Assembly: GCF_000612845.1 (NCBI RefSeq)
Contig: NZ_CCAT010000062.1
Span: 62,001 to 126,000 of the forward strand
Origin: Clostridium ihumii AP5
Lineage (GTDB): Bacteria; Bacillota; Clostridia; Clostridiales; Clostridiaceae
Direction of reading: 5' to 3'
DNA length: 64,000 nucleotides
This document shows positions 28,751-38,047 of this stretch, one piece after another. Under the pieces are notes generated by a model. The model did not search any database. It saw only the letters and a list, made by a program, of their open reading frames with translations, and was not told where the DNA came from. Both the position numbers and the translations under genes were made by a program. Within the stretch, counting starts at the first letter, position 1; each line of letters begins with the position of its first letter.

Positions 28751-29729
28751 GAAACATATGATAGTATTTATCATTTGTAGCTTGTTACTTTTAGTAGTAG
28801 GACTGATTTTAGCTGTAAGGCTAGGATCTGTCCATATTACTTTTAATGATATTTGGAATAGTATTTTTAATTATAGTGAAGCTTTAGAACTTATGTTAGT
28901 TAGAGATGTTCGTATTCCAAGAGCACTTTCTGTACTTATGACAGGAGGTATATTAGGAGTGACAGGTGCAATGATTCAAGGAGTTACAAGAAATCCAATA
29001 GCGGAACCATCTATATTAGGTGTAAGTCAAGGAGCAACTTTAGTAATTGCTATATTTTATGCACTAGGTATTGGAGTAACAACTAAAAATGTAATGATAG
29101 CTTCTTTAATAGGAGCATTTTTAACAGGAGTCATAGTTTTAGGATTTATATCAAAAAAAGCAAATAATAATTCTATTGCAAAGATACTTTTAGCAGGAAC
29201 AGCTATGAGTACATTTTTTATTTCTTTAACAACAGTAATAGGTCTTTTATCAAATCAATCTCAAATGATAGGATTTTGGGTATCAGGAGGATTCAGAAAT
29301 ATAGGGTGGGCAGATTTTAAACTTGTATTTATAGTAGGAATTATAGGTCTTATCATAGCAATTTTTTTATCACCAAAGATAAACATATTAAACCTTGGTG
29401 ATGATGTTGCTATAGGTCTTGGAGAAAATCCACAAAAAATAAGATTTATTACACTTATGGTTATGATACCAATGTGTGCAGCTGCTGTTGCTGTTGGTAA
29501 AAATATAGCATTTGTTGGACTTATAGTACCTCAAATAGTTAGAAAAATACTAGGAGAAGATTATAAAATAAATATTCCAAGTTCTTTTTTACTTGGAGCT
29601 GTACTTTTAACTTATGCAGATATTGCAGCAAGGATGATATTTAATCCATATGAAACACCAATTGGAGTATTTACAGCACTTATAGGAATACCATTTTTTA
29701 TTTCAGTAGCTAGAAAGGAGAGGGGATAA
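28737..29729 (+). CDS. Iron-siderophore ABC permease (FecCD family), first subunit
   Basis: A 330-residue permease with about nine or ten helices. Conserved FecCD segments are visible: RIPRALSVLMTGGILGVTGA, the NPIAEPSILGVSQGA loop, and the coupling region GLIVPQIVRKILG. It forms the channel with the next gene product. ATG 28737 overlaps the binding-protein gene, with ATAGGTGA upstream as ribosome site, and the stop shares a base with the start region of the second permease. Confidence 0.93.
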   Translation: MKQNKKHMIVFIICSLLLLVVGLILAVRLGSVHITFNDIWNSIFNYSEALELMLVRDVRIPRALSVLMTGGILGVTGAMIQGVTRNPIAEPSILGVSQGATLVIAIFYALGIGVTTKNVMIASLIGAFLTGVIVLGFISKKANNNSIAKILLAGTAMSTFFISLTTVIGLLSNQSQMIGFWVSGGFRNIGWADFKLVFIVGIIGLIIAIFLSPKINILNLGDDVAIGLGENPQKIRFITLMVMIPMCAAAVAVGKNIAFVGLIVPQIVRKILGEDYKINIPSSFLLGAVLLTYADIAARMIFNPYETPIGVFTALIGIPFFISVARKERG

Positions 29730-30736
29730 TGAAGAAAAATAAATTTAAATCAGTTTTAATAATTTTAACTATTTTATTAATTATCTCCTTTGGAGTTACG
29801 CTATGCTGGGGAACATATAAGATTTCTCCATTAGAAGTTATAAATACACTACTTGGAAATGGAAATAAATTTCAAAATACAACTATATTAACTATTAGGC
29901 TTCCAAGACTTTTAGTTGGAACCTTTGTAGCAATTGCATTATCAACAGCAGGAGCAATTCTTCAAACTATAACTAAAAATGATCTTTCAGATACTGGAAT
30001 AATAGGAATTAATGCTGGAGCAGCAGTGGCAGCAGTATTATTTATTACATACTCTAAGGGAACATATTATAGTGAATTAGGACAATTTTCTATATTTGTA
30101 TTACCTTTTATGGCTATATTAGGAGCAGGTATCACTTCATTTTTAATATATATTATGTCTAGTAGAGGTGGAATAAAACCTAAAAGGCTTTTATTAATTG
30201 GAATTGGATTAAATGCAGGACTTAATGCATTTATAACATTTTTTACTTTTAGAGGTGGTGTTGGAGATTACAACAGAGTATTAGTGTGGACATCAGGAAG
30301 CCTTTGGGGAGCAGGATGGAACTATGCAAAAGTGATTATTCCAATAGTACTATTAATGTTTTTGATAGTTTTATTAAATCATAAAAAACTAGATGTTTTA
30401 AATCTTTCAGATGAACTTTCTATATCATTAGGATTAAATATAGAAAAGGAACGAAAAAAGTTTTTAAGCTTTGCAGTTATATTAGCAGGAACAGCAACAG
30501 CTTTTGCAGGTAATATAGGATTTTTAGGGCTTATAGCTCCTCATATTGCAAAAAAGTTAGTACCATCATATCATAAAAAATTTATAGTAGTATCAGGTAT
30601 GATAAGTGTCATAATAGTACTTCTTGCAGATGCAGTTTCAAGAAATTTATTTTCTCCAATTGAGATTCCAGTAGGAATAACAGTATCCATATTTGGAGTA
30701 CCATATTTTATTTATTTAATGATGAAGGAGAAGTAA
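29729..30736 (+). CDS. Iron-siderophore ABC permease (FecCD family), second subunit
   Basis: A 335-residue FecCD paralogue of the preceding permease. It has RLPRLLVGTFVAIALSTAGA, the DTGIIGINAGAAVA loop and the ATPase-coupling segment GLIAPHIAKKL. Two different permeases in tandem are usual for Gram-positive ferric-siderophore systems. GAGAGGGGA precedes the ATG. Confidence 0.93.
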   Translation: MKKNKFKSVLIILTILLIISFGVTLCWGTYKISPLEVINTLLGNGNKFQNTTILTIRLPRLLVGTFVAIALSTAGAILQTITKNDLSDTGIIGINAGAAVAAVLFITYSKGTYYSELGQFSIFVLPFMAILGAGITSFLIYIMSSRGGIKPKRLLLIGIGLNAGLNAFITFFTFRGGVGDYNRVLVWTSGSLWGAGWNYAKVIIPIVLLMFLIVLLNHKKLDVLNLSDELSISLGLNIEKERKKFLSFAVILAGTATAFAGNIGFLGLIAPHIAKKLVPSYHKKFIVVSGMISVIIVLLADAVSRNLFSPIEIPVGITVSIFGVPYFIYLMMKEK

Positions 30737-30739
30737 CCA

Positions 30740-31534
30740 ATGGAAGCTATTAGTGTAAAAAATTTATCAGTTGCATATGAAAGTAACATTATAATTGAAG
30801 ATATGAATTTATCTTTGCCAAAAGGAAAGATAAGTATAATAATTGGAGCAAATGGATGTGGCAAGTCTACACTTTTAAAAACTATATCACGAATTAATAA
30901 AGCTAAAAGTGGAGAAATTTTTATAAATAAAAAGAATATAAAAAGTATAAAAGAAAAGAATATAGCAAAAGAAGTTGCATTTCTTCCACAAGGTCCAGTT
31001 TGTCCAAATGGCCTTACTGTAAGAGAACTTGTAGCTTTTGGAAGATTTCCACATCAAAAAATAATTGGTGGACTTACAAGCCATGATAAAGATATTATAA
31101 ATTGGGCAATAGAAGAAACTGGCCTTAGTGAATTTGCTGATAGAGAAGTTGAAAACTTATCAGGAGGGCAAAGACAAAGGGCATGGATTGCTATGACTTT
31201 AGCCCAAGAAACAGAAATTATAATGCTTGATGAGCCAACAACTTATTTAGATATGTCTTATCAACTAGAAGTTCTTGAGGTACTTAAAAAACTTAATAAA
31301 GAAAAGAATATTACAGTAGTTATAGTACTACATGAACTTAACAATGCTTGTAGATTTGCAGATAATATTATTGGGCTTAAAAAAGGAAAAGTTGTTTGTG
31401 AAGGAAAACCAATGGATGTAATTAATAAAGAAACATTAAAAGAAATATATGGAATAGATGCAAATCTTAGAGAAAGTGAAAATGGAGAGTACCCAATATG
31501 TACAGAATATGAGCTTCTAAAGGAGATTAAATGA
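30740..31534 (+). CDS. Iron-siderophore ABC ATPase (FepC/FhuC-like)
   Basis: A 264-residue ATPase: Walker A GANGCGKST, Q-loop in FLPQGP, signature LSGGQRQR, Walker B IIMLDEPTTYLD and switch histidine in VLHELNNA. The spacing and the TYLD ending after Walker B are typical of iron-siderophore ATPases. It starts three bases after the second permease and overlaps the next gene by four bases. Confidence 0.95.
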   Translation: MEAISVKNLSVAYESNIIIEDMNLSLPKGKISIIIGANGCGKSTLLKTISRINKAKSGEIFINKKNIKSIKEKNIAKEVAFLPQGPVCPNGLTVRELVAFGRFPHQKIIGGLTSHDKDIINWAIEETGLSEFADREVENLSGGQRQRAWIAMTLAQETEIIMLDEPTTYLDMSYQLEVLEVLKKLNKEKNITVVIVLHELNNACRFADNIIGLKKGKVVCEGKPMDVINKETLKEIYGIDANLRESENGEYPICTEYELLKEIK

Positions 31535-32781
31535 AAAATAAAAACTTTATAATCATAGTTATAGGGCAGATTATTTCACTTTTTGGAAATGCAATTCAAA
31601 GATTTAGTATGTCTTTATATTTACTTGAATTTACAGGAAGTACAGCTGCCTTTGCTAACATATTAGCTATATCAACTATACCATATATTTTATTTGCACC
31701 TATTGCAGGAAAACTTTCAGATAGTTTAAATAGAAAAAAGATAATGGTATATCTAGATTTATTTTGTGCATTTTTAATTGGAGGATATGCATTTATACTA
31801 TTTAAAGGTAATGACCATGAATTGATAGTGGCATTAGTTATGTTTATATTATCCATATGCTATACATTATATGGCCCAGCAGTAGTATCTTCTATTCCTC
31901 AAATAGTGGAAAATGATAAACTTATTTCAGCAAATGGAATAATAAATCAAGTTGGATCAATTGTAAACTTTGTAGGACCTATACTTGCAGGACTGCTCTA
32001 TGGAATATTGGGTATAAAGGTTATAGTAATAATAAATGCTGTTAGCTTTTTGTTGTCTGCAATAATGGAATTGTTTTTAGATATTCCTGATGCATTTAAA
32101 ATAGACGCTGAAAAGAAAGAAAAACTTTTATCTATAGATTTTATAAAAAAATCTTTTAGCGATATGAAGGAAAGTTTTATTTATTTAAAGAGAGAAAAAA
32201 AGATAGTATTAGGGATTATAGCTTCATATGCTTTTTGCAATATTTTCTTAGTACCAATATTGTCTATAGTTGCACCATATTTTATAAATATTTTACTTGG
32301 ACTACCTTCTGAGGTTTATGGAATAGTTGAAGGTATCTGTGTTTTAGGAATGATATTAGGTGGATTTTTGATAAGTATCAAACCTAATTTATTTTCAATG
32401 AAAAAACTTCATTATACATATTATCCTATGATTATAGGTGTTACAGTAATGTCTATCTTAGGATTTATAAAAGTAAATAATTATGTTATGGCAGGATTTT
32501 TCGCCATTTGTGGTATGGCAATTATGTTATCTTTATCATTATCTAATATACTTACACTAACATTTATACAAAAGGAAGTACCAGCTAATATGCTTGGTCG
32601 TGTATCAGCTTTTTCAACAGCAGTAGCAACAATAAGTGTTGCGCCAGGACAATTATTGTTTGGACAAGTTATAGATATGGGTATACCGTTAGGCATAATT
32701 CTTTTAGTAACAGCTATATTTAATATTGGACTTTTATTATTTATTAAGTGGAACATTAAAGGAATAAAATTTAATAACTAA
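31531..32781 (+). CDS. MFS transporter (EntS/MFS_3-like), candidate siderophore exporter
   Basis: A 416-residue major facilitator protein with about twelve helices. The N-terminal FGNAIQRFSMSLYL and the GKLSDSLNRKK loop between helices 2 and 3 match the EntS/MFS_3 group of drug and siderophore exporters. It is coupled to the ATPase gene by an ATGA overlap, with AAAGGAG before the start. Being in a Fur-controlled uptake operon, it may release the native siderophore, possibly the product of the locus at 7-13472; this is inference. A strong terminator follows at once. Confidence 0.85.
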   Translation: MKNKNFIIIVIGQIISLFGNAIQRFSMSLYLLEFTGSTAAFANILAISTIPYILFAPIAGKLSDSLNRKKIMVYLDLFCAFLIGGYAFILFKGNDHELIVALVMFILSICYTLYGPAVVSSIPQIVENDKLISANGIINQVGSIVNFVGPILAGLLYGILGIKVIVIINAVSFLLSAIMELFLDIPDAFKIDAEKKEKLLSIDFIKKSFSDMKESFIYLKREKKIVLGIIASYAFCNIFLVPILSIVAPYFINILLGLPSEVYGIVEGICVLGMILGGFLISIKPNLFSMKKLHYTYYPMIIGVTVMSILGFIKVNNYVMAGFFAICGMAIMLSLSLSNILTLTFIQKEVPANMLGRVSAFSTAVATISVAPGQLLFGQVIDMGIPLGIILLVTAIFNIGLLLFIKWNIKGIKFNN

Positions 32782-32815
32782 AGGGAGCTACGTTTTTGTA
32801 GCTCCCTTCAAAATT
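32780..32815. terminator. Bidirectional terminator between the MFS gene and LRR protein gene
   Basis: AAAGGGAGCTAC (32780-32791) pairs with GTAGCTCCCTT (32798-32808) around a T-rich loop. It serves the converging genes on both sides: the MFS gene ends at 32781 and the minus-strand LRR gene ends at 32815. Confidence 0.88.
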
Positions 32816-35520
32816 TAATTAAGACATTTCTTTAGTGATTCAACAGCTTTTTCTGATATGCCGCCACCAGCTTTAATTATAGTATTACTTTGTTTTTTAT
32901 CTAATACATCTTTTTGTGCATCAGATAAGTCATCATTAACAAGTACTACTGGAGCATTGCTTAAAGCTGCTACAGGACCAGATGCCAATGCATCAATTAA
33001 CTCTATTCCTTTTGATACATAAACAGTATCTAATTTATCATTAAAGAATTTATTTATTACCATAGCATTAGTTTCATATCTAGTTAAACCACCTAATCTA
33101 TTATCACTAATATCATCGCTAGTAATTGAATTCATAGTATTAAGAAGAGTATTACTCACAACACCTTCACCACCAATAATGTAAGCATTTTTCAACTTTT
33201 TAGATGAAAGCCATGAATATACATCCTTATGAATAGTATTTGTTTCTACTAAAATTATAGGCATATTATCTCTTCCAGCTACAGAAGAAATTGATAATGC
33301 ATCTGCTGCGCCATGTCCATTGCTAACAACAATATTTTTTACTGGATAACAATAGGTATCTATGTACTCAGCAATTTGTAAAGAAGTAGCATATCTGCTT
33401 AATCCACCAAGTCTCTCAATAGTTTCTATACCTAAAGCTTTAAGTTCACTTTCAACATTTAAGTCTACTACTCCAGTTCCACCAGCAATTATTATATTTT
33501 TTGCACCTAATCTTTTTATCTCATCTTTAGTTTCTTCTGGAAGACTACTCGTTGTAGATAATAAGATTGGTGCATTTTTATAAGCTGCAAGAGGGGTTGC
33601 TGCAAGTCCATCAGCCAATGCATTACCATTTACTAATACAATTGTATTAGCTTCGTTAAATTTCAATTTACTTAGTTTAACGGCAGTATCATATCTAGTA
33701 ACACCTATAGCTGATTTTATTTCAATTTCTACTGCTACAACAGTTATTATTATATTTTCAGTTGTAATGTTACCATTATTATCTTCTACACTGTAAGTTA
33801 AATTATATTTTCCAGGCTTTGATGTATCTACATTTCCAGAAACAGTTATTTTAGAAGTCAAATTACCATCTTCTTTATCTAGTGCAGTTACTCCATCCAT
33901 TGGATCAAATTTATCTCCAGCATTAATTGTTTTATCTTTAGCACCACTTATTACTGGTTTTTCATTAGTAATATGTTTTACTTCTTGATAAACTGTGCCA
34001 GAAAAATTACCAATACTATCATTACTTAAGGCAAAATTAAAAGATAAGGAGGTATCACTTTGAATATTGTCCCATTTAATTGTATTAGATGATTCATTAT
34101 ATGTACCATTATGGCTTATAGACTTAGGTTTTATTGGATCACCCCATAAGTCTTTTAATGGATTATCTATTTCTATAGTAGTTTCAAGTGTTTCTATCAT
34201 GTCACTATATATATTTTGATAATTTAATCTAATGTCACCTCTGATGTTTAATAGGGGACTAATGTCATTTATTTCATTATTATTTAAATATAAAGTTTTA
34301 AGATTAGTTAAATTTTTTAATGGTGTAGTATCTTTTATTTTATTTCCAGATAACCATAATGTTTGTAAGTTAATAGAACTTTCTAATGATGTTAAGTTAC
34401 TTGTATTACAATTATCTAAATATAATATCTTTAAATTTTTAAGAGTTTTCAAACTATCTATACTTTCAAGTGGATTATCTGATAATCCTAAAGTTTTTAG
34501 ATTAGATAGATTTTCTATACCATTTAAAGCATTTATATTGTTATATTTTAAATCTAAACTAGTTAGTTCACTTAAATTAGATAAAGGAGTTAAGTTTCTT
34601 ATATCATTCCTAAAAGCATTTAGAACTTCTAATTTTATTAGATTTGATAATGGTTTTATGTCATTTATTTTATTACCACTTATATCTAAATAGGATAGAC
34701 TTGTTAAGTTTGATAGTGAGCTAATATCACTTATTAGATCTACACCATATAAACTTAAAGATTGCAACTTAGTTAAATTAGATAATGAACTAATATTACT
34801 AAAATTATTATCAGCTAAATTTAAGTATATTAAATTACTTAAAAGTTCAAGTGAACTAACATCTGTTATAGAGTTTCCACCTAAGGATAGTCTTTCTAAG
34901 TTAGTTAAGTTATAAAGAGAAGTTATATCATTTATTTTATTTTGATCTGCAAATAATTCTTGTAGATTTGTTAAATTTTTAAGAGCATTAATACTTGTTA
35001 TTTCATTATAATTTATAGATAGTGTTTTTAATGTATTTAAACTATTTAATGCACTTATATCTATTATTTTATTATATGTTAAAATTAAGTTTTCTAAATT
35101 AGTTAATGTACTTAATGAACTAATGTCTCTTATTTCATTATCATATAGGTTTAAATCTTTTAATTTAGTTAAATTACTTAAAGGTGTTATATCCCTAATG
35201 CTACATCCATGTAATCTTAACGAAACTAAATTTTTACAATATTGAAGTCCTTCTAAATTATAAAGGGCTCTATTGTTAACATCTAAACTAGTTATACTCT
35301 CCAATTGATCTTTTGTAATATCTGAAGAGGAAGGTTGTCCTAAAGAATTGTTTAAGATTTCCTTAAGGGTACTATCAGGAATGTTTATAATTTCATTGTT
35401 TTGGATTTTGATACTTGGAGTGTTATCAATTTCTGTTGCAAAAATATAAGTAGGTATAGTTTGTAAAGTTAGTGCAAGTATTAATGCTGTAGCTAAATGC
35501 TTTTCTGATTTTTTATTCAT
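32815..35520 (-). CDS. Secreted surface protein with leucine-rich repeats, Ig-like domain and CWB2 repeats
   Basis: A 901-residue exported protein. A signal peptide occupies about 1-29. It is followed by an internalin-like block of about 15 leucine-rich repeats of 22 residues (about 70-430, with repeating LTNLxxLxLxxNxIxDIS), a short bridging segment, a DUF5011-type Ig-like domain (about 515-590, DKEDGNLTSKI) and three CWB2 wall-binding repeats (about 600-901, each with RYDTA or RYATS or RYETN and an IIAGG or YIIGG strand). CWB2 modules bind anionic wall polymers non-covalently, so the LRR face is displayed outside. It may bind host or environmental ligands; the ligand is unknown. AAGGGAG precedes the ATG. 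No covalent anchor motif is present. Confidence 0.9.
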   Translation of the reverse strand: MNKKSEKHLATALILALTLQTIPTYIFATEIDNTPSIKIQNNEIINIPDSTLKEILNNSLGQPSSSDITKDQLESITSLDVNNRALYNLEGLQYCKNLVSLRLHGCSIRDITPLSNLTKLKDLNLYDNEIRDISSLSTLTNLENLILTYNKIIDISALNSLNTLKTLSINYNEITSINALKNLTNLQELFADQNKINDITSLYNLTNLERLSLGGNSITDVSSLELLSNLIYLNLADNNFSNISSLSNLTKLQSLSLYGVDLISDISSLSNLTSLSYLDISGNKINDIKPLSNLIKLEVLNAFRNDIRNLTPLSNLSELTSLDLKYNNINALNGIENLSNLKTLGLSDNPLESIDSLKTLKNLKILYLDNCNTSNLTSLESSINLQTLWLSGNKIKDTTPLKNLTNLKTLYLNNNEINDISPLLNIRGDIRLNYQNIYSDMIETLETTIEIDNPLKDLWGDPIKPKSISHNGTYNESSNTIKWDNIQSDTSLSFNFALSNDSIGNFSGTVYQEVKHITNEKPVISGAKDKTINAGDKFDPMDGVTALDKEDGNLTSKITVSGNVDTSKPGKYNLTYSVEDNNGNITTENIIITVVAVEIEIKSAIGVTRYDTAVKLSKLKFNEANTIVLVNGNALADGLAATPLAAYKNAPILLSTTSSLPEETKDEIKRLGAKNIIIAGGTGVVDLNVESELKALGIETIERLGGLSRYATSLQIAEYIDTYCYPVKNIVVSNGHGAADALSISSVAGRDNMPIILVETNTIHKDVYSWLSSKKLKNAYIIGGEGVVSNTLLNTMNSITSDDISDNRLGGLTRYETNAMVINKFFNDKLDTVYVSKGIELIDALASGPVAALSNAPVVLVNDDLSDAQKDVLDKKQSNTIIKAGGGISEKAVESLKKCLN

Positions 35521-35682
35521 AGTATTCTCCCTTAGAATATTTTTGTTTTTAGTATTTATTAATAAAATTTTAGTTATAGCTTTTATATTTTAACTTACAC
35601 AATAGTACTATTCAATGGTAAATGTTACATCACAAAAATCAGTAATTTATTATAGTGTTAGCACTTTGTAAACATAATAAAG

Positions 35683-35714
35683 AAAAGCTTAATGTTAAAC
35701 ACTAAGCTTTTTTC
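35683..35714 (-). terminator. Terminator of the tandem HNH-like gene
   Basis: AAAAGCTTA and TAAGCTTTT arms, extended by a TGTT/AACA pairing, lie immediately beyond the stop of the minus-strand gene at 35717 and read into T-rich sequence on that strand. The remaining bases 35521-35682 form the promoter region of the LRR gene; I see no further feature there. Confidence 0.7.
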
Positions 35715-35716
35715 TA

Positions 35717-36358
35717 TTAAATTTCTTCAATTACTTTAATTTCTAAATTACTACGTCTACAATCTAGAGGATTTAAATTTATGTGATGTATAGTTTCACA
35801 TTCATTAGGTTTCATTATAAGTGCATCTAAATGAATTCTACCTTTTGGAGTATTTGCAATAACCATAATAACTCCATTTTTCTTATATTCAACCCAACTA
35901 AACTCTTCAGTTATAACATAGTTTAAATCTTCAGGAGAGATTAATGCTTTAGCATGTGGTTTGCCATATTTATCAGTTAAGATAATAGCAATAGTGTTCT
36001 CATCAACTTTCTCATATTGATTTTTTTGATTTCTTTCTACTATTTCTAAGTTGGATTTTCTATTATCTAACATATTTCCGTTAATATGTTTAACAGGAGT
36101 TTTTGGGTGAGTATTTAAAATAACAGTTTGAAGACTTTGTTTTAAAGGTTTAGATCCATTTAATGTGCTTATGTTTTGAATTGTATATGCATTGAAATCT
36201 TTATGCCATTCAGCAAACCAAGATCCCATGGATTGTATTCTTGTAACATCATCAGTATCTATTTGGAAAACTAATTCACTTCCATCTTTTTTTAAAGCAG
36301 TAACAGAAGCAATGTTTCCTTCAACATCGAATTTATTTTTGAAATTTTTATAATTCAT
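35717..36358 (-). CDS. Protein with two HNH_3-like segments
   Basis: A 213-residue protein with two similar segments: HINGNMLDNRKSNLEIV near residue 97-113 and HHINLNPLDCRRSNLEI near residue 192-208. Both follow the zinc/metal HNH_3 pattern of phage and homing endonucleases (H, then D/N, then NL), each preceded by a candidate first histidine region. The second copy has CRRSN in place of NRKSN. There is no phage or intron nearby, so it may be a domesticated nuclease or a DNA-binding regulator. RBS AGAAGG and ATG 36358 are preferred; an ATG 45 bases further upstream lacks a ribosome site. Function is unknown. Confidence 0.7.
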   Translation of the reverse strand: MNYKNFKNKFDVEGNIASVTALKKDGSELVFQIDTDDVTRIQSMGSWFAEWHKDFNAYTIQNISTLNGSKPLKQSLQTVILNTHPKTPVKHINGNMLDNRKSNLEIVERNQKNQYEKVDENTIAIILTDKYGKPHAKALISPEDLNYVITEEFSWVEYKKNGVIMVIANTPKGRIHLDALIMKPNECETIHHINLNPLDCRRSNLEIKVIEEI

Positions 36359-36563
36359 TAAATATGTACCTTCTTTCATAAATATACATGAAAAGTATAA
36401 CATAGTAATATAAAAAATGATACAAAAGGAAAATTTTCATTATTAATAAATTTATAAGTAAAATTATTAATAATGAAAATTAACAATTACAATTAACAAG
36501 GAAGGAGAAATTTTAAGTCTCAGTTTTTAAAAAATCATTTTTATAAAATCTCCAAAGTAATTG

Positions 36564-36654
36564 TTAATTGGTTTTCAATATAAATATAGTAATAAACCAT
36601 AATATGGCTAATAGCATTTGATAAAAAGGTTAATTTAAGTTTGTTTCCTTATAT
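36564..36654 (+). repeat. Dispersed repeat family B, copy 2
   Basis: Begins TTAATTGGTTTTCAA and includes TAGCATTTGATAAA, the marker segment shared with other B copies; the right end reads AGTTTGTTTCCTTATATTA, a diverged form of the shared terminus. To its left, AATTAACAATTAC near 36479 and GTAATTGTTAATT at 36557 form an inverted pair enclosing about 65 bases, so the whole gap 36404-36658 could fold or be a longer element. Confidence 0.6.
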
Positions 36655-36658
36655 TATT

Positions 36659-37501
36659 TTATTGAATCCATGATAATCCAAAACTTCTTACCCCTGTATG
36701 AACACTTATAACAGGTGATAGCTCTTCTATTAAAATTGTATTTTCAGGATATATTTCTAGTAATTTTTCTTTTAGCTTTAATGCAAAATCATAACCATTT
36801 GCATGAGCAATAATAATTTTTGAATTTGCAGTTAAATGGTCATTATTTATTAGTTCAATTAGATTAGTATAAACTTTATTCATAGTTCTTACTTTACTTT
36901 TTAATAATATTTCACCTTCTTCAAAGCATAAAATCGGCTTTATATTTAGTAGTTTTCCAAAGGATGAAGAAGATAAAGATATTCTTCCAGTTCTGTGTAA
37001 ATGAGATAAATCATCTACTACTAAATATATCTTTGAAGTGGATCTTATATTTTCAAGTTCTTTCAAAATATCTTCAATAGAATTTCTACTTTTTATTAAA
37101 TCTAAAGATTTTAGTACCATTTGTTTTTGGATAGTTGATGTAAAAAGAGAATCAAAAACAAATATTTTATCATTTGAAATTTGATTTTTAACTATCATAC
37201 CAGTTTGAAATGTACCACTTAGTTTAGAACTAATTGTAATATATATAATATAATCATAATTATCTATTATCTCTTCAAAAAGATTAACAACATCTCCAAT
37301 AGATGGTTGTGAAGTAGTTGGAAGATTTGTACAGTCATTTAATTTAGAACAAAATTCGCTTGGTGTTATATCTATTCCATCTTTAAAAGATTTATCATCA
37401 ATTGTTAGTTGTAGTGGTAGTAAATACAAATTGTCGTTACTTTCAAATAACTCTTTATCAATTACAGCAGTACTATCTACAACAACAGCTATTTTATGCA
37501 T
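36659..37501 (-). CDS. DegV family fatty-acid-binding protein
   Basis: A 280-residue DegV protein. The N-terminal VVDSTA motif, the PLQLTIDDKSFKDGIDI segment, TTSQPSIGD and IYITISSKLSGTF are the conserved lipid- and phosphate-binding parts of the family. Known members (FakB) present fatty acids to the kinase FakA; no FakA gene is in this window. GGGGAGGT precedes the ATG. It appears to be transcribed alone. Confidence 0.92.
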   Translation of the reverse strand: MHKIAVVVDSTAVIDKELFESNDNLYLLPLQLTIDDKSFKDGIDITPSEFCSKLNDCTNLPTTSQPSIGDVVNLFEEIIDNYDYIIYITISSKLSGTFQTGMIVKNQISNDKIFVFDSLFTSTIQKQMVLKSLDLIKSRNSIEDILKELENIRSTSKIYLVVDDLSHLHRTGRISLSSSSFGKLLNIKPILCFEEGEILLKSKVRTMNKVYTNLIELINNDHLTANSKIIIAHANGYDFALKLKEKLLEIYPENTILIEELSPVISVHTGVRSFGLSWIQ

Positions 37502-38000
37502 AAAGGTTACCTCCCCAAAATATTATTCATATTACAAAATGTATAATTATAATATGTATATAGTTATCATATAATATTGTAAAGTATGAAGTCAATAAGA
37601 GGAAATAGTGTTAAAAACAAGATAAAAGATACAAATGATTAATTTTAAAGATATAGAGAACCAAGTTCATCTTTAAAAATAGTACTTTCAAAATTTGTAG
37701 TTTAGCAATTGATAGTTATGGTTAAATGGAATTAATTTTAAAATATTTACTATTAAACAAGAGAAAGTATATTAATTACATTTATTATATGAGTATATTA
37801 GGTGTAATTAATTTTAGATATTTTTATTATTAATAAGATTAATTTAATGAAGGAGTTTAGAAAAATAATGAATGAAAATAATTATTAATAAAATAGATAA
37901 TTTAAGCAAAAACCAAAGTTGTTTGATATAAATTGTAGATAATAAAGAATGAATTATAGTTATTGCTAGAAAAGGGCATGCTTTACTTAATACAAAATAG
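37502..38000. other. AT-rich gap upstream of the DegV gene
   Basis: About 500 bases without a credible gene. The right-hand part contains only very short frames. AGAGAACCAAGTTCATCTTT near 37658 resembles the terminal sequence of repeats A and B and could be a decayed end. The side near 37502 must hold the DegV promoter. Confidence 0.5.
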
Positions 38001-38046
38001 AAAAGACTATGAGAAATTTAAAAATAAAATTCTTCATAGTCTTTTA
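38001..38046 (-). terminator. Terminator of the phosphofructokinase gene
   Basis: AAAAGACTATG at 38001-38011 pairs with CATAGTCTTTT at 38036-38046. On the minus strand the hairpin starts two bases after the stop codon and is followed by T-rich sequence. Confidence 0.85.
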
Positions 38047-38047
38047 A

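Noticed and set aside
37860-37890. Tiny frame MNENNY after a GAAGGAG-like site
   Set aside because: Six codons only, with poor spacing and no coupling to any gene.
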